Source of the DNA: Streptomyces gardneri
GTDB taxonomy: Bacteria > Actinomycetota > Actinomycetes > Streptomycetales > Streptomycetaceae
Length of the DNA stretch: 64,000 nucleotides
Assembly: GCF_006539185.1 (NCBI RefSeq)
Contig: NZ_BJMN01000043.1
Coordinates: 32,717 to 96,716 of the forward strand
Direction of reading: 5' to 3'
Part shown: in pieces, positions 25,030 through 33,138 of the stretch
Position numbering within the stretch: position 1 is the stretch's first letter
Layout: each line of letters opens with the position of its first letter
Notes under the pieces: generated by a model
Seen by the model: the letters and a program-made list of their open reading frames with translations, nothing else
Told to the model about the DNA's origin: nothing
The model's database searches: none
Made by a program: the position numbers and the translations under genes

Positions 25030-25659
25030 GTGAGTTCCCTACCGATTCCGACCCGCGTCGTCCTGCTCGCCGGCCCCTCCGGCTCCGGCAAGTCGTCCCT
25101 CGCCGCCGTCACCGGCCTCCCGGTCCTGCGCCTCGACGATTTCTACAAGGAGGGCGACGACCCGTCACTCCCGCTCGTCGACGGCAGCGCGGACATCGAC
25201 TGGGACTCGCCGCAGTCCTGGGACGCGGACGCCGCCGTCGCCGCCATCGTCGAGCTGTGCCGTACGGCGCGGACGCACGTCCCCGTCTACGACCTCGCCA
25301 CCAGCTCCCGCGTGGACAGCGAGCGCTTCGACATCGGGCGTACCCCGCTGTTCGTGGCGGAGGGGATCTTCGCGGCCGAGATCGTGTCCCGCTGCCGTGA
25401 CCTCGACGTCCTCGCCGACGCGCTCTGCCTGCGCGGCCGCCCGTCGACGACCTTCCGCCGCCGGCTCGCCCGGGACCTCAGGGAGGGCCGGAAGTCCGTG
25501 CCGTTCCTGCTGCGCCGCGGCTGGCGCCTGATGCGCTCCGAGCGGGCGATCGTGGCGCGCCAGACGGAGCTGGGCGCTCACCCCTGCGCCAAGGACGAGG
25601 CCCTGGGCCGTCTCGCCGCCGCGGCGGCGGGCCGCCACCGCACTCCGGCGGCCGGCTGA
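25030..25659 (+). CDS. Uridine kinase-like P-loop kinase
   Basis: 209 residues. Walker A GPSGSGKSS at about 14-22, then LRLDDFYKEGDDP, the Asp-rich acceptor region of uridine kinases; DWDSPQSWD and VFVAEGIFAAE-type Walker B. Likely phosphorylates a nucleoside or related small molecule; specificity unknown. GTG 25030 preferred (alternative ATG 24961). It fits a salvage role alongside deoC and add, but lacks the CTACGCGCGTAG operator. Confidence 0.8.
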   Translation: MSSLPIPTRVVLLAGPSGSGKSSLAAVTGLPVLRLDDFYKEGDDPSLPLVDGSADIDWDSPQSWDADAAVAAIVELCRTARTHVPVYDLATSSRVDSERFDIGRTPLFVAEGIFAAEIVSRCRDLDVLADALCLRGRPSTTFRRRLARDLREGRKSVPFLLRRGWRLMRSERAIVARQTELGAHPCAKDEALGRLAAAAAGRHRTPAAG

Positions 25660-25661
25660 CG

Positions 25662-25710
25662 CACGAAGCGGGTCGTACAGGCCCCCCGGCGCTGTACGAC
25701 CCGCTTCGTG
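25662..25710. terminator. Very strong terminator between convergent kinase and sigQ genes
   Basis: A perfect 19-bp stem (CACGAAGCGGGTCGTACAG and its complement), 11-base loop and TTTCCCCC after it. It begins 3 bases after the kinase stop and can serve sigQ from the other side. The following 85 bases are C-rich CCCCGT repeats. Confidence 0.85.
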
Positions 25711-25795
25711 TTTCCCCCGTACCCCCGTACGGTTCCCCCGTGTCCCCCGCAGGCCCCGTTTCCCCCGTGGGCCCCGTGGGTCGTTCCCCCCGCCT

Positions 25796-26515
25796 TCAGG
25801 CCACCAGCTCGCCGAAGGACTCCTCCTCGTCACGGCCGAAGCTCAGCACCTCGTCCTCGCGCAGTCGCCGCAGCGAGCGCCAGATGCTCGACTTCACCGT
25901 GCCGACACTGATGTCCAGGATCTCCGCGATCTCCGGATCGGTCCGGCCCTCGTAGTAGCGCAGCACCAGCATCGTCCGCTGGAGCTCGGGCAGTCGGGCC
26001 AGCGCCTGCCACAGCACCGCGCGCAGCTCCGTGCCGCGCATCGCGTCCGTCTCGCCCACCGTCTCGGGGAGCTCCTCGGTCGGGTACTCGTTGAGCTTGC
26101 GCCGGCGCCACGCGCTGATGTGCAGATTGGTCATCGTCCGGCGGAGGTATCCGCCGACCGCGGCCTTGTCACTGATCCGGTCCCAGGCGCGGTACGTGGA
26201 GAACAGCGCGCTCTGGAGCAGGTCCTCGGCCTCGAAACGGTCACCGGTCAGGTGGTAGGCGGTGGCGTACAGGGAGGCACGACGCTCCTGGACGTAGGCC
26301 GTGAACTCGGCCTCCGAACAGGAACGCTCCCCCGTGACCTCCCCGTACGCCGCTCCCCCGTCAGCAATGGCGACCATGTAAGGCGCCTTGCGCTGACGCC
26401 CGACGCTGCGAACGCACCCCCGCCCGTTCACCGCGCCGGACTTCTCGGTGCTCCGTACGACGTCGTGGAGACGCGTGACAACTGCGCTTGAGGTGGTGCT
26501 GTGCAGTGCGTTCAT
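25796..26515 (-). CDS. sigQ: RNA polymerase sigma factor SigQ (ECF/SigE-type)
   Basis: 239 residues. Sigma-2 region around GDRFEAEDLLQSALFSTYRAW and sigma-4 region LPELQRTMLVLRYYEG...VGTVKSSIWRSLRRL. A variable N-terminal part of about 60 residues precedes the domain. ATG 26515 chosen for its GGGGGG site; MVAIADGG is a later alternative. Divergent from afsQ1, as in S. coelicolor where SigQ opposes and is controlled by AfsQ1/Q2 in antibiotic production. Assignment rests on sequence type plus this conserved arrangement. Confidence 0.9.
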   Translation of the reverse strand: MNALHSTTSSAVVTRLHDVVRSTEKSGAVNGRGCVRSVGRQRKAPYMVAIADGGAAYGEVTGERSCSEAEFTAYVQERRASLYATAYHLTGDRFEAEDLLQSALFSTYRAWDRISDKAAVGGYLRRTMTNLHISAWRRRKLNEYPTEELPETVGETDAMRGTELRAVLWQALARLPELQRTMLVLRYYEGRTDPEIAEILDISVGTVKSSIWRSLRRLREDEVLSFGRDEEESFGELVA

Positions 26516-26600
26516 CTCGCGCCCCCCGTCGGTTGGAGTGTGTTTCGGTCCGTGTGCCAAGAAGCTTGCCCATCGGACTTCATGGCGTTGTCCGCCGACT

Positions 26601-26616
26601 GTCACAGCCGTGTCAC
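26601..26616. promoter_or_regulatory. AfsQ1 binding box in the sigQ-afsQ1 intergenic region
   Basis: GTCAC-AGCCGT-GTCAC matches the described AfsQ1 consensus GTnAC-n6-GTnAC exactly. It lies between the divergent genes, 86 bases upstream of the sigQ start and 69 bases upstream of the afsQ1 start. Confidence 0.85.
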
Positions 26617-26684
26617 AGGAGACGGGTCAGAAGCGAGTCCACGAGCGGTCGTCCTCGGACGGCCGCATGGGACAGAATGACGAC

Positions 26685-27362
26685 GTGCCTTTTCTGTTGC
26701 TGATCGAGGACGACGACGCCATCCGTACGGCTCTTGAGCTGTCCCTGTCCCGGCAGGGTCACCGGGTGGCCACCGCCGCGACGGGTGAGGACGGCCTCCA
26801 GCTGCTGCGCGAGCAGCGGCCGGACCTGGTCGTGCTCGACGTCATGCTGCCCGGCATCGACGGCTTCGAGGTCTGTCGGCGGATCCGCCGCACCGACCAG
26901 TTGCCGATCATCCTGCTGACCGCCCGCAGCGACGACATCGACGTGGTCGTGGGCCTGGAGTCCGGCGCCGACGACTATGTCGTGAAGCCGGTGCAGGGCC
27001 GGGTCCTCGACGCCCGCATCCGGGCCGTACTGCGGCGCGGCGAGCGGGAGTCGACCGATTCGGCGACGTACGGCTCCCTCGTGATCGACCGGTCGGCGAT
27101 GACGGTCACCAAGAACGGCGAGGACCTCCAGCTCACCCCGACCGAGCTGCGGCTGCTCCTGGAGCTGAGCCGGCGGCCCGGACAGGCGCTCTCCCGGCAG
27201 CAGTTGCTGCGGCTCGTGTGGGAGCACGACTACCTGGGCGACTCGCGGCTCGTCGACGCCTGTGTGCAGCGGCTGCGCGCCAAGGTGGAGGACGTGCCGT
27301 CCTCGCCGACGCTCATCCGCACGGTCCGGGGCGTCGGTTACCGGCTGGACGTTCCTGCGTGA
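26685..27362 (+). CDS. afsQ1: Response regulator AfsQ1 (OmpR family)
   Basis: 225 residues from GTG 26685 (ATG 26667 also in frame). Receiver domain about 1-115 with acidic pocket IEDDD, phosphoacceptor Asp in LVVLDVMLPG, Thr/Lys switch in LLTAR and VVKPV; OmpR-type winged helix about 130-222 (LTPTELRLLLELSRRPG, VGYRLDV). Start chosen because CAGAAT lies 6 bases before it (leaderless) and the length equals the known AfsQ1. The stop overlaps the kinase start by 4 bases. Confidence 0.94.
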   Translation: MPFLLLIEDDDAIRTALELSLSRQGHRVATAATGEDGLQLLREQRPDLVVLDVMLPGIDGFEVCRRIRRTDQLPIILLTARSDDIDVVVGLESGADDYVVKPVQGRVLDARIRAVLRRGERESTDSATYGSLVIDRSAMTVTKNGEDLQLTPTELRLLLELSRRPGQALSRQQLLRLVWEHDYLGDSRLVDACVQRLRAKVEDVPSSPTLIRTVRGVGYRLDVPA

Positions 27363-28891
27363 GCAAGGGGATCTTCGCGCGGCTGCGGCTCTCCAGCCTG
27401 CGGCTGCGGCTCGTCGTCGTCTTCGCCCTGGTCGCGCTCACCGCAGCCGTCTCCGCCTCCGGCATCGCGTACTGGCTCAACCGTGAGGCGGTGCTGACCC
27501 GCACCCAGGACGGCGCGCTCAACGACTTCCGGCAGGAGATGCAGAACCGGGCGGCGACGCTGCCGCTGCGGCCCACCGAGGACGATCTGCGGCGGACCGC
27601 CGAGCAGATGGCAGGCGGCAGCGCCGCGAACTACCAGGTGCTGCTGCTCGGCGAGCGGGCCGTGGGTAAGCCGATCGTCGGCGCCTCGGACCCGGACGAC
27701 TTCACACTGGCCGACGTGCCGCGCTCGCTGCGGGACGCCGTGGACACCGAGCGGCAGGTGACGGAGGCCAACCCGTATCCGTACCACCTGTTCTGGCAGC
27801 GTACGGAGCGGGACGGGGTGCCGTACCTGGTCGGCGGGACGCGGATCGACGGCGGCGGGCCCGCCGGGTACATGTTCAAGTCGCTGGCCGCGGAGAAGGC
27901 CGATCTGAACTCGCTCGCCTGGTCGTTGGGGATCGCGACCGCGCTCGCGGTGGCGGGGTCGGTGCTGCTCGCGCAGGTCGCGGCGACGACCGTGCTGCGT
28001 CCGGTGCACCGGCTCGGCGAGGCGGCCAAGCAGCTCGGCGAGGGGAAGCTCGACACCCGGCTGCGGGTCACCGGCGCGGACGAACTGGCCGATCTGACCC
28101 GGACGTTCAACAGCGCTGCCGAGTCCTTGCAGAAGAAGGTCGCGGACATGAGCGCGCGGGAGGAGTCCAGCCGGCGCTTCGTGGCCGACATGTCGCACGA
28201 GCTGCGGACGCCGCTGACCGCGCTGACCGCCGTCACCGAGGTCCTGGAGGACGAGCAGGACTCGCTCGACCCGATGATCGCCCCCGCGGTGGCGCTGGTC
28301 GTGAGCGAGACCCATCGCCTCAACAACCTGGTGGAGAACCTGATGGAGGTGACCCGCTTCGACGCGGGCACCGCCCGGCTCGTGCTCGACGACGTGGACA
28401 TCGCCGACCAGATCACCGCGTGCATCGACGCGCGGGCCTGGCTCGACGCGGTCGACCTCGACGCCGAGCGCGGGATCGTGGCGCCGCTCGACCCGCGCCG
28501 CCTCGACGTGATCCTGGCGAACCTCATCGGGAACGCGCTGAAGCACGGCGGTTCGCCGGTCCGGGTCTCGGTCCGCACGGACGACGACGAGCTGGTCATC
28601 GCGGTACGCGACCACGGGCCCGGCATCCCCGAGGAGGTCCTGCCGCACGTCTTCGACCGCTTCTACAAGGCGAGCGCCTCCCGGCCCCGGTCGGACGGCA
28701 GCGGGCTCGGCCTCTCCATCGCCATGGAGAACGCACTGATCCACGGCGGTTCGATCACGGCCGCGAACTCGGTCGGCGAGGACGGGAAGGTCGACGGCGC
28801 GGTGTTCGTGCTGCGGCTGCCGCTGGACGCCTCGGGGATCACCCGCGAGGTGCAGACCCGCAGCAGCCAGGGCGAGGTGGAGGAAGCGTGA
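27359..28891 (+). CDS. afsQ2: Sensor histidine kinase AfsQ2
   Basis: 510 residues. Membrane segments about 18-42 and 180-203 flank an extracytoplasmic sensor domain; HAMP about 205-258; H-box MSHELRTPLTAL; N-box NLIGNALKHGG; G boxes DHGPGIPEE and GSGLGLSI. Phosphorylates AfsQ1; in S. coelicolor the pair responds to nitrogen/glutamate conditions and activates antibiotic clusters. GTG start overlaps the afsQ1 stop, and the stop overlaps the lipoprotein gene. Confidence 0.94.
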   Translation: MSKGIFARLRLSSLRLRLVVVFALVALTAAVSASGIAYWLNREAVLTRTQDGALNDFRQEMQNRAATLPLRPTEDDLRRTAEQMAGGSAANYQVLLLGERAVGKPIVGASDPDDFTLADVPRSLRDAVDTERQVTEANPYPYHLFWQRTERDGVPYLVGGTRIDGGGPAGYMFKSLAAEKADLNSLAWSLGIATALAVAGSVLLAQVAATTVLRPVHRLGEAAKQLGEGKLDTRLRVTGADELADLTRTFNSAAESLQKKVADMSAREESSRRFVADMSHELRTPLTALTAVTEVLEDEQDSLDPMIAPAVALVVSETHRLNNLVENLMEVTRFDAGTARLVLDDVDIADQITACIDARAWLDAVDLDAERGIVAPLDPRRLDVILANLIGNALKHGGSPVRVSVRTDDDELVIAVRDHGPGIPEEVLPHVFDRFYKASASRPRSDGSGLGLSIAMENALIHGGSITAANSVGEDGKVDGAVFVLRLPLDASGITREVQTRSSQGEVEEA

Positions 28892-29526
28892 GACGCCGGA
28901 ACTTCGGCCGTAGGGCCGGTACGGGCGTCCTGGCGGCCGCCGCGCTCACCGCGCTCGTCACCGGCTGCGGCATCAGGACGACGTCCGTGCCGGTCGACGC
29001 GGGGGCGGCCCCGTCCCGGGTCCCGTGCAGCGTGACCGGCGAGAGCACCTCGGCCTCGGCCGCGCAGGGCGTGCCCGTCCGGGTGTTCCTGGTGTGCGGC
29101 TCGCAGCTGGAGGCCGTGGACCGCAGGACGCCGCTGCCGGAGGAGAAGGCGGGCGGTGACCCGGTGGTGACGGCCAAGGGGCTGCTCGCGCAGCTCCTCG
29201 CCGAGCCTTCCGACGACGAGCGGCAGGCCGGGTTCACTACCGCGGTGCGCGGTCCGCTCGTGGTCGGCGCAGGGCACAAGGGCGACCCGGCGGGCACGCT
29301 GCGGCTGAGCCGGCAGCCCGAGGACCTGACGCCGGTCGCGCTCTCGCAGATCGTCTGCACCTTCTCGGCGAGCTCGGCGGGCGCGGGCGACCACACGGTC
29401 CTCCTCGGCGGCCCCGGCCCGTACGCGCCGAAGCGCTACCAGTGCACGACGGAGCTGCGGGAGCGCCCGGAGTCGACCCCGCCGACGGCCGTGCCGAGCG
29501 TCTCGGTGGCGACGCCCACGGGCTGA
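28888..29526 (+). CDS. Lipoprotein of the afsQ operon
   Basis: 212 residues. Arg-rich N-terminus, hydrophobic core and lipobox LVTGC at about 23-27; the mature part has three further Cys and no recognised domain, although the middle (LLAQLLAEPSDDERQAGF) recalls GerMN-like segments. GTG 28888 overlaps the afsQ2 stop and has GGAGGAA. Third gene of the AfsQ operon, the SCO4905-type lipoprotein; probably a surface modulator of AfsQ2, unproven. Confidence 0.85.
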   Translation: MRRRNFGRRAGTGVLAAAALTALVTGCGIRTTSVPVDAGAAPSRVPCSVTGESTSASAAQGVPVRVFLVCGSQLEAVDRRTPLPEEKAGGDPVVTAKGLLAQLLAEPSDDERQAGFTTAVRGPLVVGAGHKGDPAGTLRLSRQPEDLTPVALSQIVCTFSASSAGAGDHTVLLGGPGPYAPKRYQCTTELRERPESTPPTAVPSVSVATPTG

Positions 29527-29605
29527 GCCCGGGGCCTGCTCGGCGAGCTCCTCGGCCACCGGCTCGGCTACCGGCTCCGTGAGCGCCTCACCGGGCCGAA
29601 TGAGG

Positions 29606-29654
29606 ACCGGATTCGGACCGGATTCGGACCGGATACGGACCGGATACGGACCGG
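29606..29654. repeat. Four and a half tandem 11-bp repeats upstream of vanZ-like gene
   Basis: The unit ACCGGATTCGG (twice) then ACCGGATACGG (twice) and ACCGG. Exact 11-base period, in phase on one helix face, in a 147-base gap. Could be a protein-binding array; see finding. Confidence 0.85.
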
Positions 29655-29673
29655 CGGAACCGATTCCGCCGCG

Positions 29674-30273
29674 GTGGGCGTCTTGGGGGGCGTGCAGCGT
29701 CAAGGTTCGGGCGGCAGTGCCGCCGTGGTCGTCCGCGTGGCGGGGTTCGTCCTCCTCCTCGCGCATCTGCTGCTCGTCGCCTGGGTCAGCCTGCGACCAC
29801 GCGACGTGGCCTGGGTGACCCCGCCGAACACGATCCCGTTCGCCGGGCTGCGGGCCGATCTGGCCCTCGGCGGCGTCGAGGCGGCCCGGCTGATCGGCGA
29901 GGGACTGCTGCTCCTGGCCCCGCTCGGGGTGCTGCTCCCGATGGCCGACGGGCGGCTCGACGTCTCCCGCTGGGCCTCGCTGGCCCGGACGACCGCCGCC
30001 GGCGCGCTGGTGTCACTGGCCGTGGAGCTGCTGCAGACCGCCGTACCGGGTCAGGTCGTGGACGTCGACTCCGTACTCCTGAACACCGCCGGGGTGGCGC
30101 TCGCCCATGTCGTGTTCGTGCCCCTCGGGCGGTCCCGACTGCGCCGCAGGTCGGAGACCGGGCAGCCGGAGTCCTCCGTGGGTACGGGGTCGCGTGAGGG
30201 TTCCCCCCTGCTGCGGAACGAGACGGCTCAGGGTTCGACCCCGACGATTCCCAGGGTCCCGATCGCCCGGTAG
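29674..30273 (+). CDS. VanZ-family membrane protein
   Basis: 199 residues from GTG 29674 (GTG 29692 also possible; neither has a well-spaced ribosome site). Four membrane segments, PPNTIPFAGL, and the VanZ signature VSLAVELLQTAVPGQVVDVDSVLLNTAG. VanZ proteins are linked to teicoplanin resistance and envelope functions; the role in Streptomyces is unknown. Ser/Thr-rich C-terminal tail. Confidence 0.8.
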   Translation: MGVLGGVQRQGSGGSAAVVVRVAGFVLLLAHLLLVAWVSLRPRDVAWVTPPNTIPFAGLRADLALGGVEAARLIGEGLLLLAPLGVLLPMADGRLDVSRWASLARTTAAGALVSLAVELLQTAVPGQVVDVDSVLLNTAGVALAHVVFVPLGRSRLRRRSETGQPESSVGTGSREGSPLLRNETAQGSTPTIPRVPIAR

Positions 30274-30364
30274 ACCGACGCCCCGGACCCCCTCCCGGCA
30301 GCAGTATGGAGTCATCGGGAGCCCGACGTAGCGGCTCCCGGAGACGACTCCGAAGGAGCCCACC

Positions 30365-30568
30365 ATGGCCGCACTTGCCCGCCCCCTCAACGGACGCGTG
30401 ATCGGCGGAGTGTGCGCGGCGCTGGCCCGGCGCTTCGGCATCTCCGCGTGGACGATGCGCCTGATCTTCCTGGTCTCGTGCCTGCTGCCCGGACCGCAGT
30501 TCCTGCTCTACCTGGGCCTGTGGATCTTCCTGCCGGCGGAGAAGGGCGCGAGCACGACGGCCTGGTAG
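30365..30568 (+). CDS. PspC-domain small membrane protein
   Basis: 67 residues, a single PspC domain: LNGRVIGGVCAALARRFGIS, then a membrane helix ending YLGLWIFLPAE. AAGGAG site before the ATG. PspC proteins sense membrane stress in other bacteria; solitary forms in actinomycetes are uncharacterised. Monocistronic, closed by the terminator at 30573. Confidence 0.88.
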   Translation: MAALARPLNGRVIGGVCAALARRFGISAWTMRLIFLVSCLLPGPQFLLYLGLWIFLPAEKGASTTAW

Positions 30569-30572
30569 TCGG

Positions 30573-30632
30573 CGCACACGCCGAAGGGGCGCGTACCCGG
30601 GAGACCGGGTGCGCGCCTCTTCGGCGTGTGCG
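30573..30632. terminator. Long terminator between convergent PspC gene and small secreted protein gene
   Basis: Arms CGCACACGCCGAAG and CTTCGGCGTGTGCG enclose a second stem (GGCGCG-ACCCGG / CCGGGT-GCGCGCC), giving a hairpin of about 60 bases. Confidence 0.85.
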
Positions 30633-30639
30633 GCTGCGG

Positions 30640-31005
30640 TCAGCCGAGCGGCAGGGCGCCGAGCGGCAGGCCGCCGAGGAGGCCGCCCAGCGGGGTGGCG
30701 CCGAGGCCGCCGGCCGCGGCGTCGAGCGGCAGGCTCTGGGTGGCCTGGCCGGCAGCGGCGGGGAGGGTCTTCACACCCTGGTCGAGGCCCTGACCGAGAG
30801 CGCCCTGACCGGCACTGAGGGACTCTCCGGCGCCGTCGGGGAGCGTGGTGAGGCCGTCGCCCAGCGGGACGGCCTTGGTCACCGTGCCCAGCGCGTCGGC
30901 GCCGAGCGGCAGGGACGGCGCTGCGGAGGCCGTACCGGCGGCGGCGACGGCGAAAGCGGCACCGAGAGCGGCGACACCGAGCTTCTTGGCGGCAGACTGC
31001 GTCAT
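30640..31005 (-). CDS. Small secreted Leu/Gly/Ala-rich protein
   Basis: 121 residues. Signal peptide (core 9-25, cleavage after ASA), then a low-complexity mature region rich in Leu, Gly, Ala and Pro (GADALGTVTK, QGALGQGLDQG, LGGLLGGLPLGALPLG). ATG 31005 with GGAAGAG. Related in style to the protein at 24513; not recognised. Confidence 0.7.
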   Translation of the reverse strand: MTQSAAKKLGVAALGAAFAVAAAGTASAAPSLPLGADALGTVTKAVPLGDGLTTLPDGAGESLSAGQGALGQGLDQGVKTLPAAAGQATQSLPLDAAAGGLGATPLGGLLGGLPLGALPLG

Positions 31006-31122
31006 CTGAAAATCTCTTCCTTGGGGAATCCGGGGGCTTCGGGGAAAGCCGGGAGGGGAAATCCTGGGAATGCAGCGGCTCTGCAACCTAACCACCGGAC
31101 ATCGCCATCGCAAACACCGGAA

Positions 31123-31153
31123 AGCGGCCGGGTGTCGTGCTCACCCGGCCGCT
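31123..31153 (-). terminator. Terminator of the add gene
   Basis: A perfect 12-bp stem AGCGGCCGGGTG / CACCCGGCCGCT with a 7-base loop, 25 bases past the add stop on the minus strand. Confidence 0.8.
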
Positions 31154-31177
31154 CCTCGCCCCGCGGAAGGGCCGCGC

Positions 31178-32332
31178 TCAGCCCGCCGTACGGGAAGACT
31201 CGCTGGTCGTGGCGGTCTGCTGGAACAGCCATTCGGACCGGAGCTCGGCATATCCGGGCTTGATGACCTCATTGATCATGGCCAGCCGTTCATCGAAAGG
31301 GATGAACGCTGATTTCATCGCATTGACAGTGAACCACTGCATGTCGTCGAGCGTGTAATCGAATGCCTCGGTCAGCAGCTCGAATTCCCGGCTCATGCTC
31401 GTACCGCTCATCAGCCGGTTGTCGGTGTTGACCGTGGCCCGGAAGTGCAGCTTGCGGAGCAGACCGATGGGGTGCTCGGCGAACGAGGCGGCGGCGCCGG
31501 TCTGGAGGTTGGACGAGGGGCACATCTCCAGCGGGATCCGCTTGTCGCGGACGTAGGCGGCGAGCCGGCCGAGGGTCACCGAGCCGTCCTCGGCGACCTC
31601 GATGTCGTCGATGATCCGGACACCGTGCCCGAGCCGGTCGGCGCCGCACCACTGGAGCGCCTGCCAGATGGAGGGCAGTCCGAAGGCCTCGCCCGCGTGG
31701 ATCGTGAAGTGGTTGTTCTCGCGCTTGAGGTACTCGAAGGCGTCGAGGTGGCGGGTGGGCGGGAAGCCCGCCTCGGCACCCGCGATGTCGAAGCCGACGA
31801 CGCCGGAGTCGCGGTAGCGGTTGGCGAGTTCGGCGATCTCCAGGGCGCGGGCCGCGTGCCGCATGGCGGTGAGCAGGGCGCCGACCCGGATGCGGTGGCC
31901 GCCGGCCCTGGCCTGCCGCTCGCCCTCCCGGAAGCCCTCGTTGACGGCCTCCACGACCTCTTCGAGGCTGAGACCGGCCTCCAGGTGCTGTTCCGGTGCG
32001 TAGCGCACCTCCGCGTACACGACCCCGTCCTCGGCGAGGTCGACCGCACACTCGGCGGCGACGCGGACCAGGGCCTCGCGGGTCTGCATGACGGCGCAGG
32101 TGTGCGCGAAGGTCTCCAGGTACCGCTCCAGGGAGCCGGAGTCGGCGGCCTCCCGGAACCAGATGCCGAGCTTGTCCGGCTCGGTCTCGGGAAGCTGGTC
32201 GTAGCCCTGCTCGCGGGCGAGTTCGACGATCGTGCCGGGGCGCAGTCCGCCGTCGAGGTGGTCGTGGAGCAGCACCTTCGGGGCACGGCGGATCTGATCC
32301 GCGGTGGGGACGTTGGGGATCTGGCTCGTCAT
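31178..32332 (-). CDS. add: Adenosine deaminase
   Basis: 384 residues, metal-dependent amidohydrolase. Zinc ligands in LLHDHLDGG, the TIHAGEAFG His-Ala-Gly-Glu catalytic block, CGADRLGHGVRI, and VNTDNRLMSGT with the final metal Asp. Converts (deoxy)adenosine to (deoxy)inosine, the substrate of the PNP at 1369. ATG 32332 is the predicted transcription start: TAGAGT (32344-32339) lies 6 bases upstream. Monocistronic and under the CTACGCGCGTAG operator. Confidence 0.95.
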   Translation of the reverse strand: MTSQIPNVPTADQIRRAPKVLLHDHLDGGLRPGTIVELAREQGYDQLPETEPDKLGIWFREAADSGSLERYLETFAHTCAVMQTREALVRVAAECAVDLAEDGVVYAEVRYAPEQHLEAGLSLEEVVEAVNEGFREGERQARAGGHRIRVGALLTAMRHAARALEIAELANRYRDSGVVGFDIAGAEAGFPPTRHLDAFEYLKRENNHFTIHAGEAFGLPSIWQALQWCGADRLGHGVRIIDDIEVAEDGSVTLGRLAAYVRDKRIPLEMCPSSNLQTGAAASFAEHPIGLLRKLHFRATVNTDNRLMSGTSMSREFELLTEAFDYTLDDMQWFTVNAMKSAFIPFDERLAMINEVIKPGYAELRSEWLFQQTATTSESSRTAG

Positions 32333-32338
32333 TGCCGC

Positions 32339-32360
32339 ACTCTAGCGCCTACGCGCGTAG
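32339..32360 (-). promoter_or_regulatory. add operator and leaderless promoter
   Basis: The palindrome CTACGCGCGTAG (32349-32360) stands 4 bases before the -10 TAGAGT (32344-32339, minus strand); the ATG follows after 6 bases. Same architecture as deoC. Confidence 0.72.
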
Positions 32361-32606
32361 AGCGCGCGGTTTCCTGCGCCCGGTCGCGGCGCCGGAAGGG
32401 CGTTCGGATCGCCGCGCGGATCGCCTCGTAGCGCGTCAACAGCGTGGGGGGGTGACGGGACCGCGATCAGACCTCCGCGCATACGACTTATTGGGCCGAT
32501 GAGAGGACACCACCACTTCAGAACCCTCCGGGCCCCGCCGGCTCACGGTTACGTGGAGCCTTCACGGCGGGAGCCGAATCCCGCCGACACCATGGAAGGA
32601 CGTGGC

Positions 32607-32969
32607 ATGCGAATCATCCGCGGACTGCTCGTCGCAGTCTCGGCAGGCGCCCTGACGCTCGGCATGGTCGGTACGTCACACGCCCTCGGCGGAGAAGGCG
32701 ACACCCTCACCGACAGCTGCAAGGGCACGTTCGGCGCCTGCACGCAGACGCTGAGCTTCGCTCCGGAGCTCCTGGGCGACGTCTCGCTCCTCGACACGGC
32801 CAGGATCCTCGACACGAGCGGGCTCATCGGCACGAGGGGTCTCATCAACACGGGCGCGCTCCTCGGTACGACCGGCGAGACCGCTGCCACCGGCACGACG
32901 GCCGCCACGGCCACGCCGGCTGCCACCGGCACGACGGCCGCCACGGGGAAGACGGCAGCCACCGGGTGA
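32607..32969 (+). CDS. Small secreted protein with TAATG-type C-terminal repeats
   Basis: 120 residues. Signal peptide (core 5-24, cleavage near SHA), a two-Cys segment (DSCKGTFGACTQ), Leu/Asp-rich middle (LLDTARILDTSGLIGTRGLI), and a tail of TAATGT/TPAATG repeats. ATG 32607 chosen for GGAAGGA at the right distance; longer in-frame starts exist at 32592 and 32499. Function unknown. Confidence 0.65.
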   Translation: MRIIRGLLVAVSAGALTLGMVGTSHALGGEGDTLTDSCKGTFGACTQTLSFAPELLGDVSLLDTARILDTSGLIGTRGLINTGALLGTTGETAATGTTAATATPAATGTTAATGKTAATG

Positions 32970-32974
32970 GTGAA

Positions 32975-33001
32975 GCGGCGGCCCGCGGGACGGGCCGCCG
33001 C
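32975..33001 (+). terminator. Terminator of the small secreted protein gene
   Basis: GCGGCGGCCCG and CGGGCCGCCGC form an 11-bp stem starting 5 bases after the stop. Confidence 0.75.
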
Positions 33002-33138
33002 CCCGGGAAGCTCGGTGAGCGGCAGCGCCACCCGCTTCGAACGCGCTTGGCAGCGCCGGTCGTTCGGTCCCACGGCGATACGTAACAGTGACCGCGTGTA
33101 CGGGTGGTGTACACCTCGGCTTCTGAGACTGTTCCACC

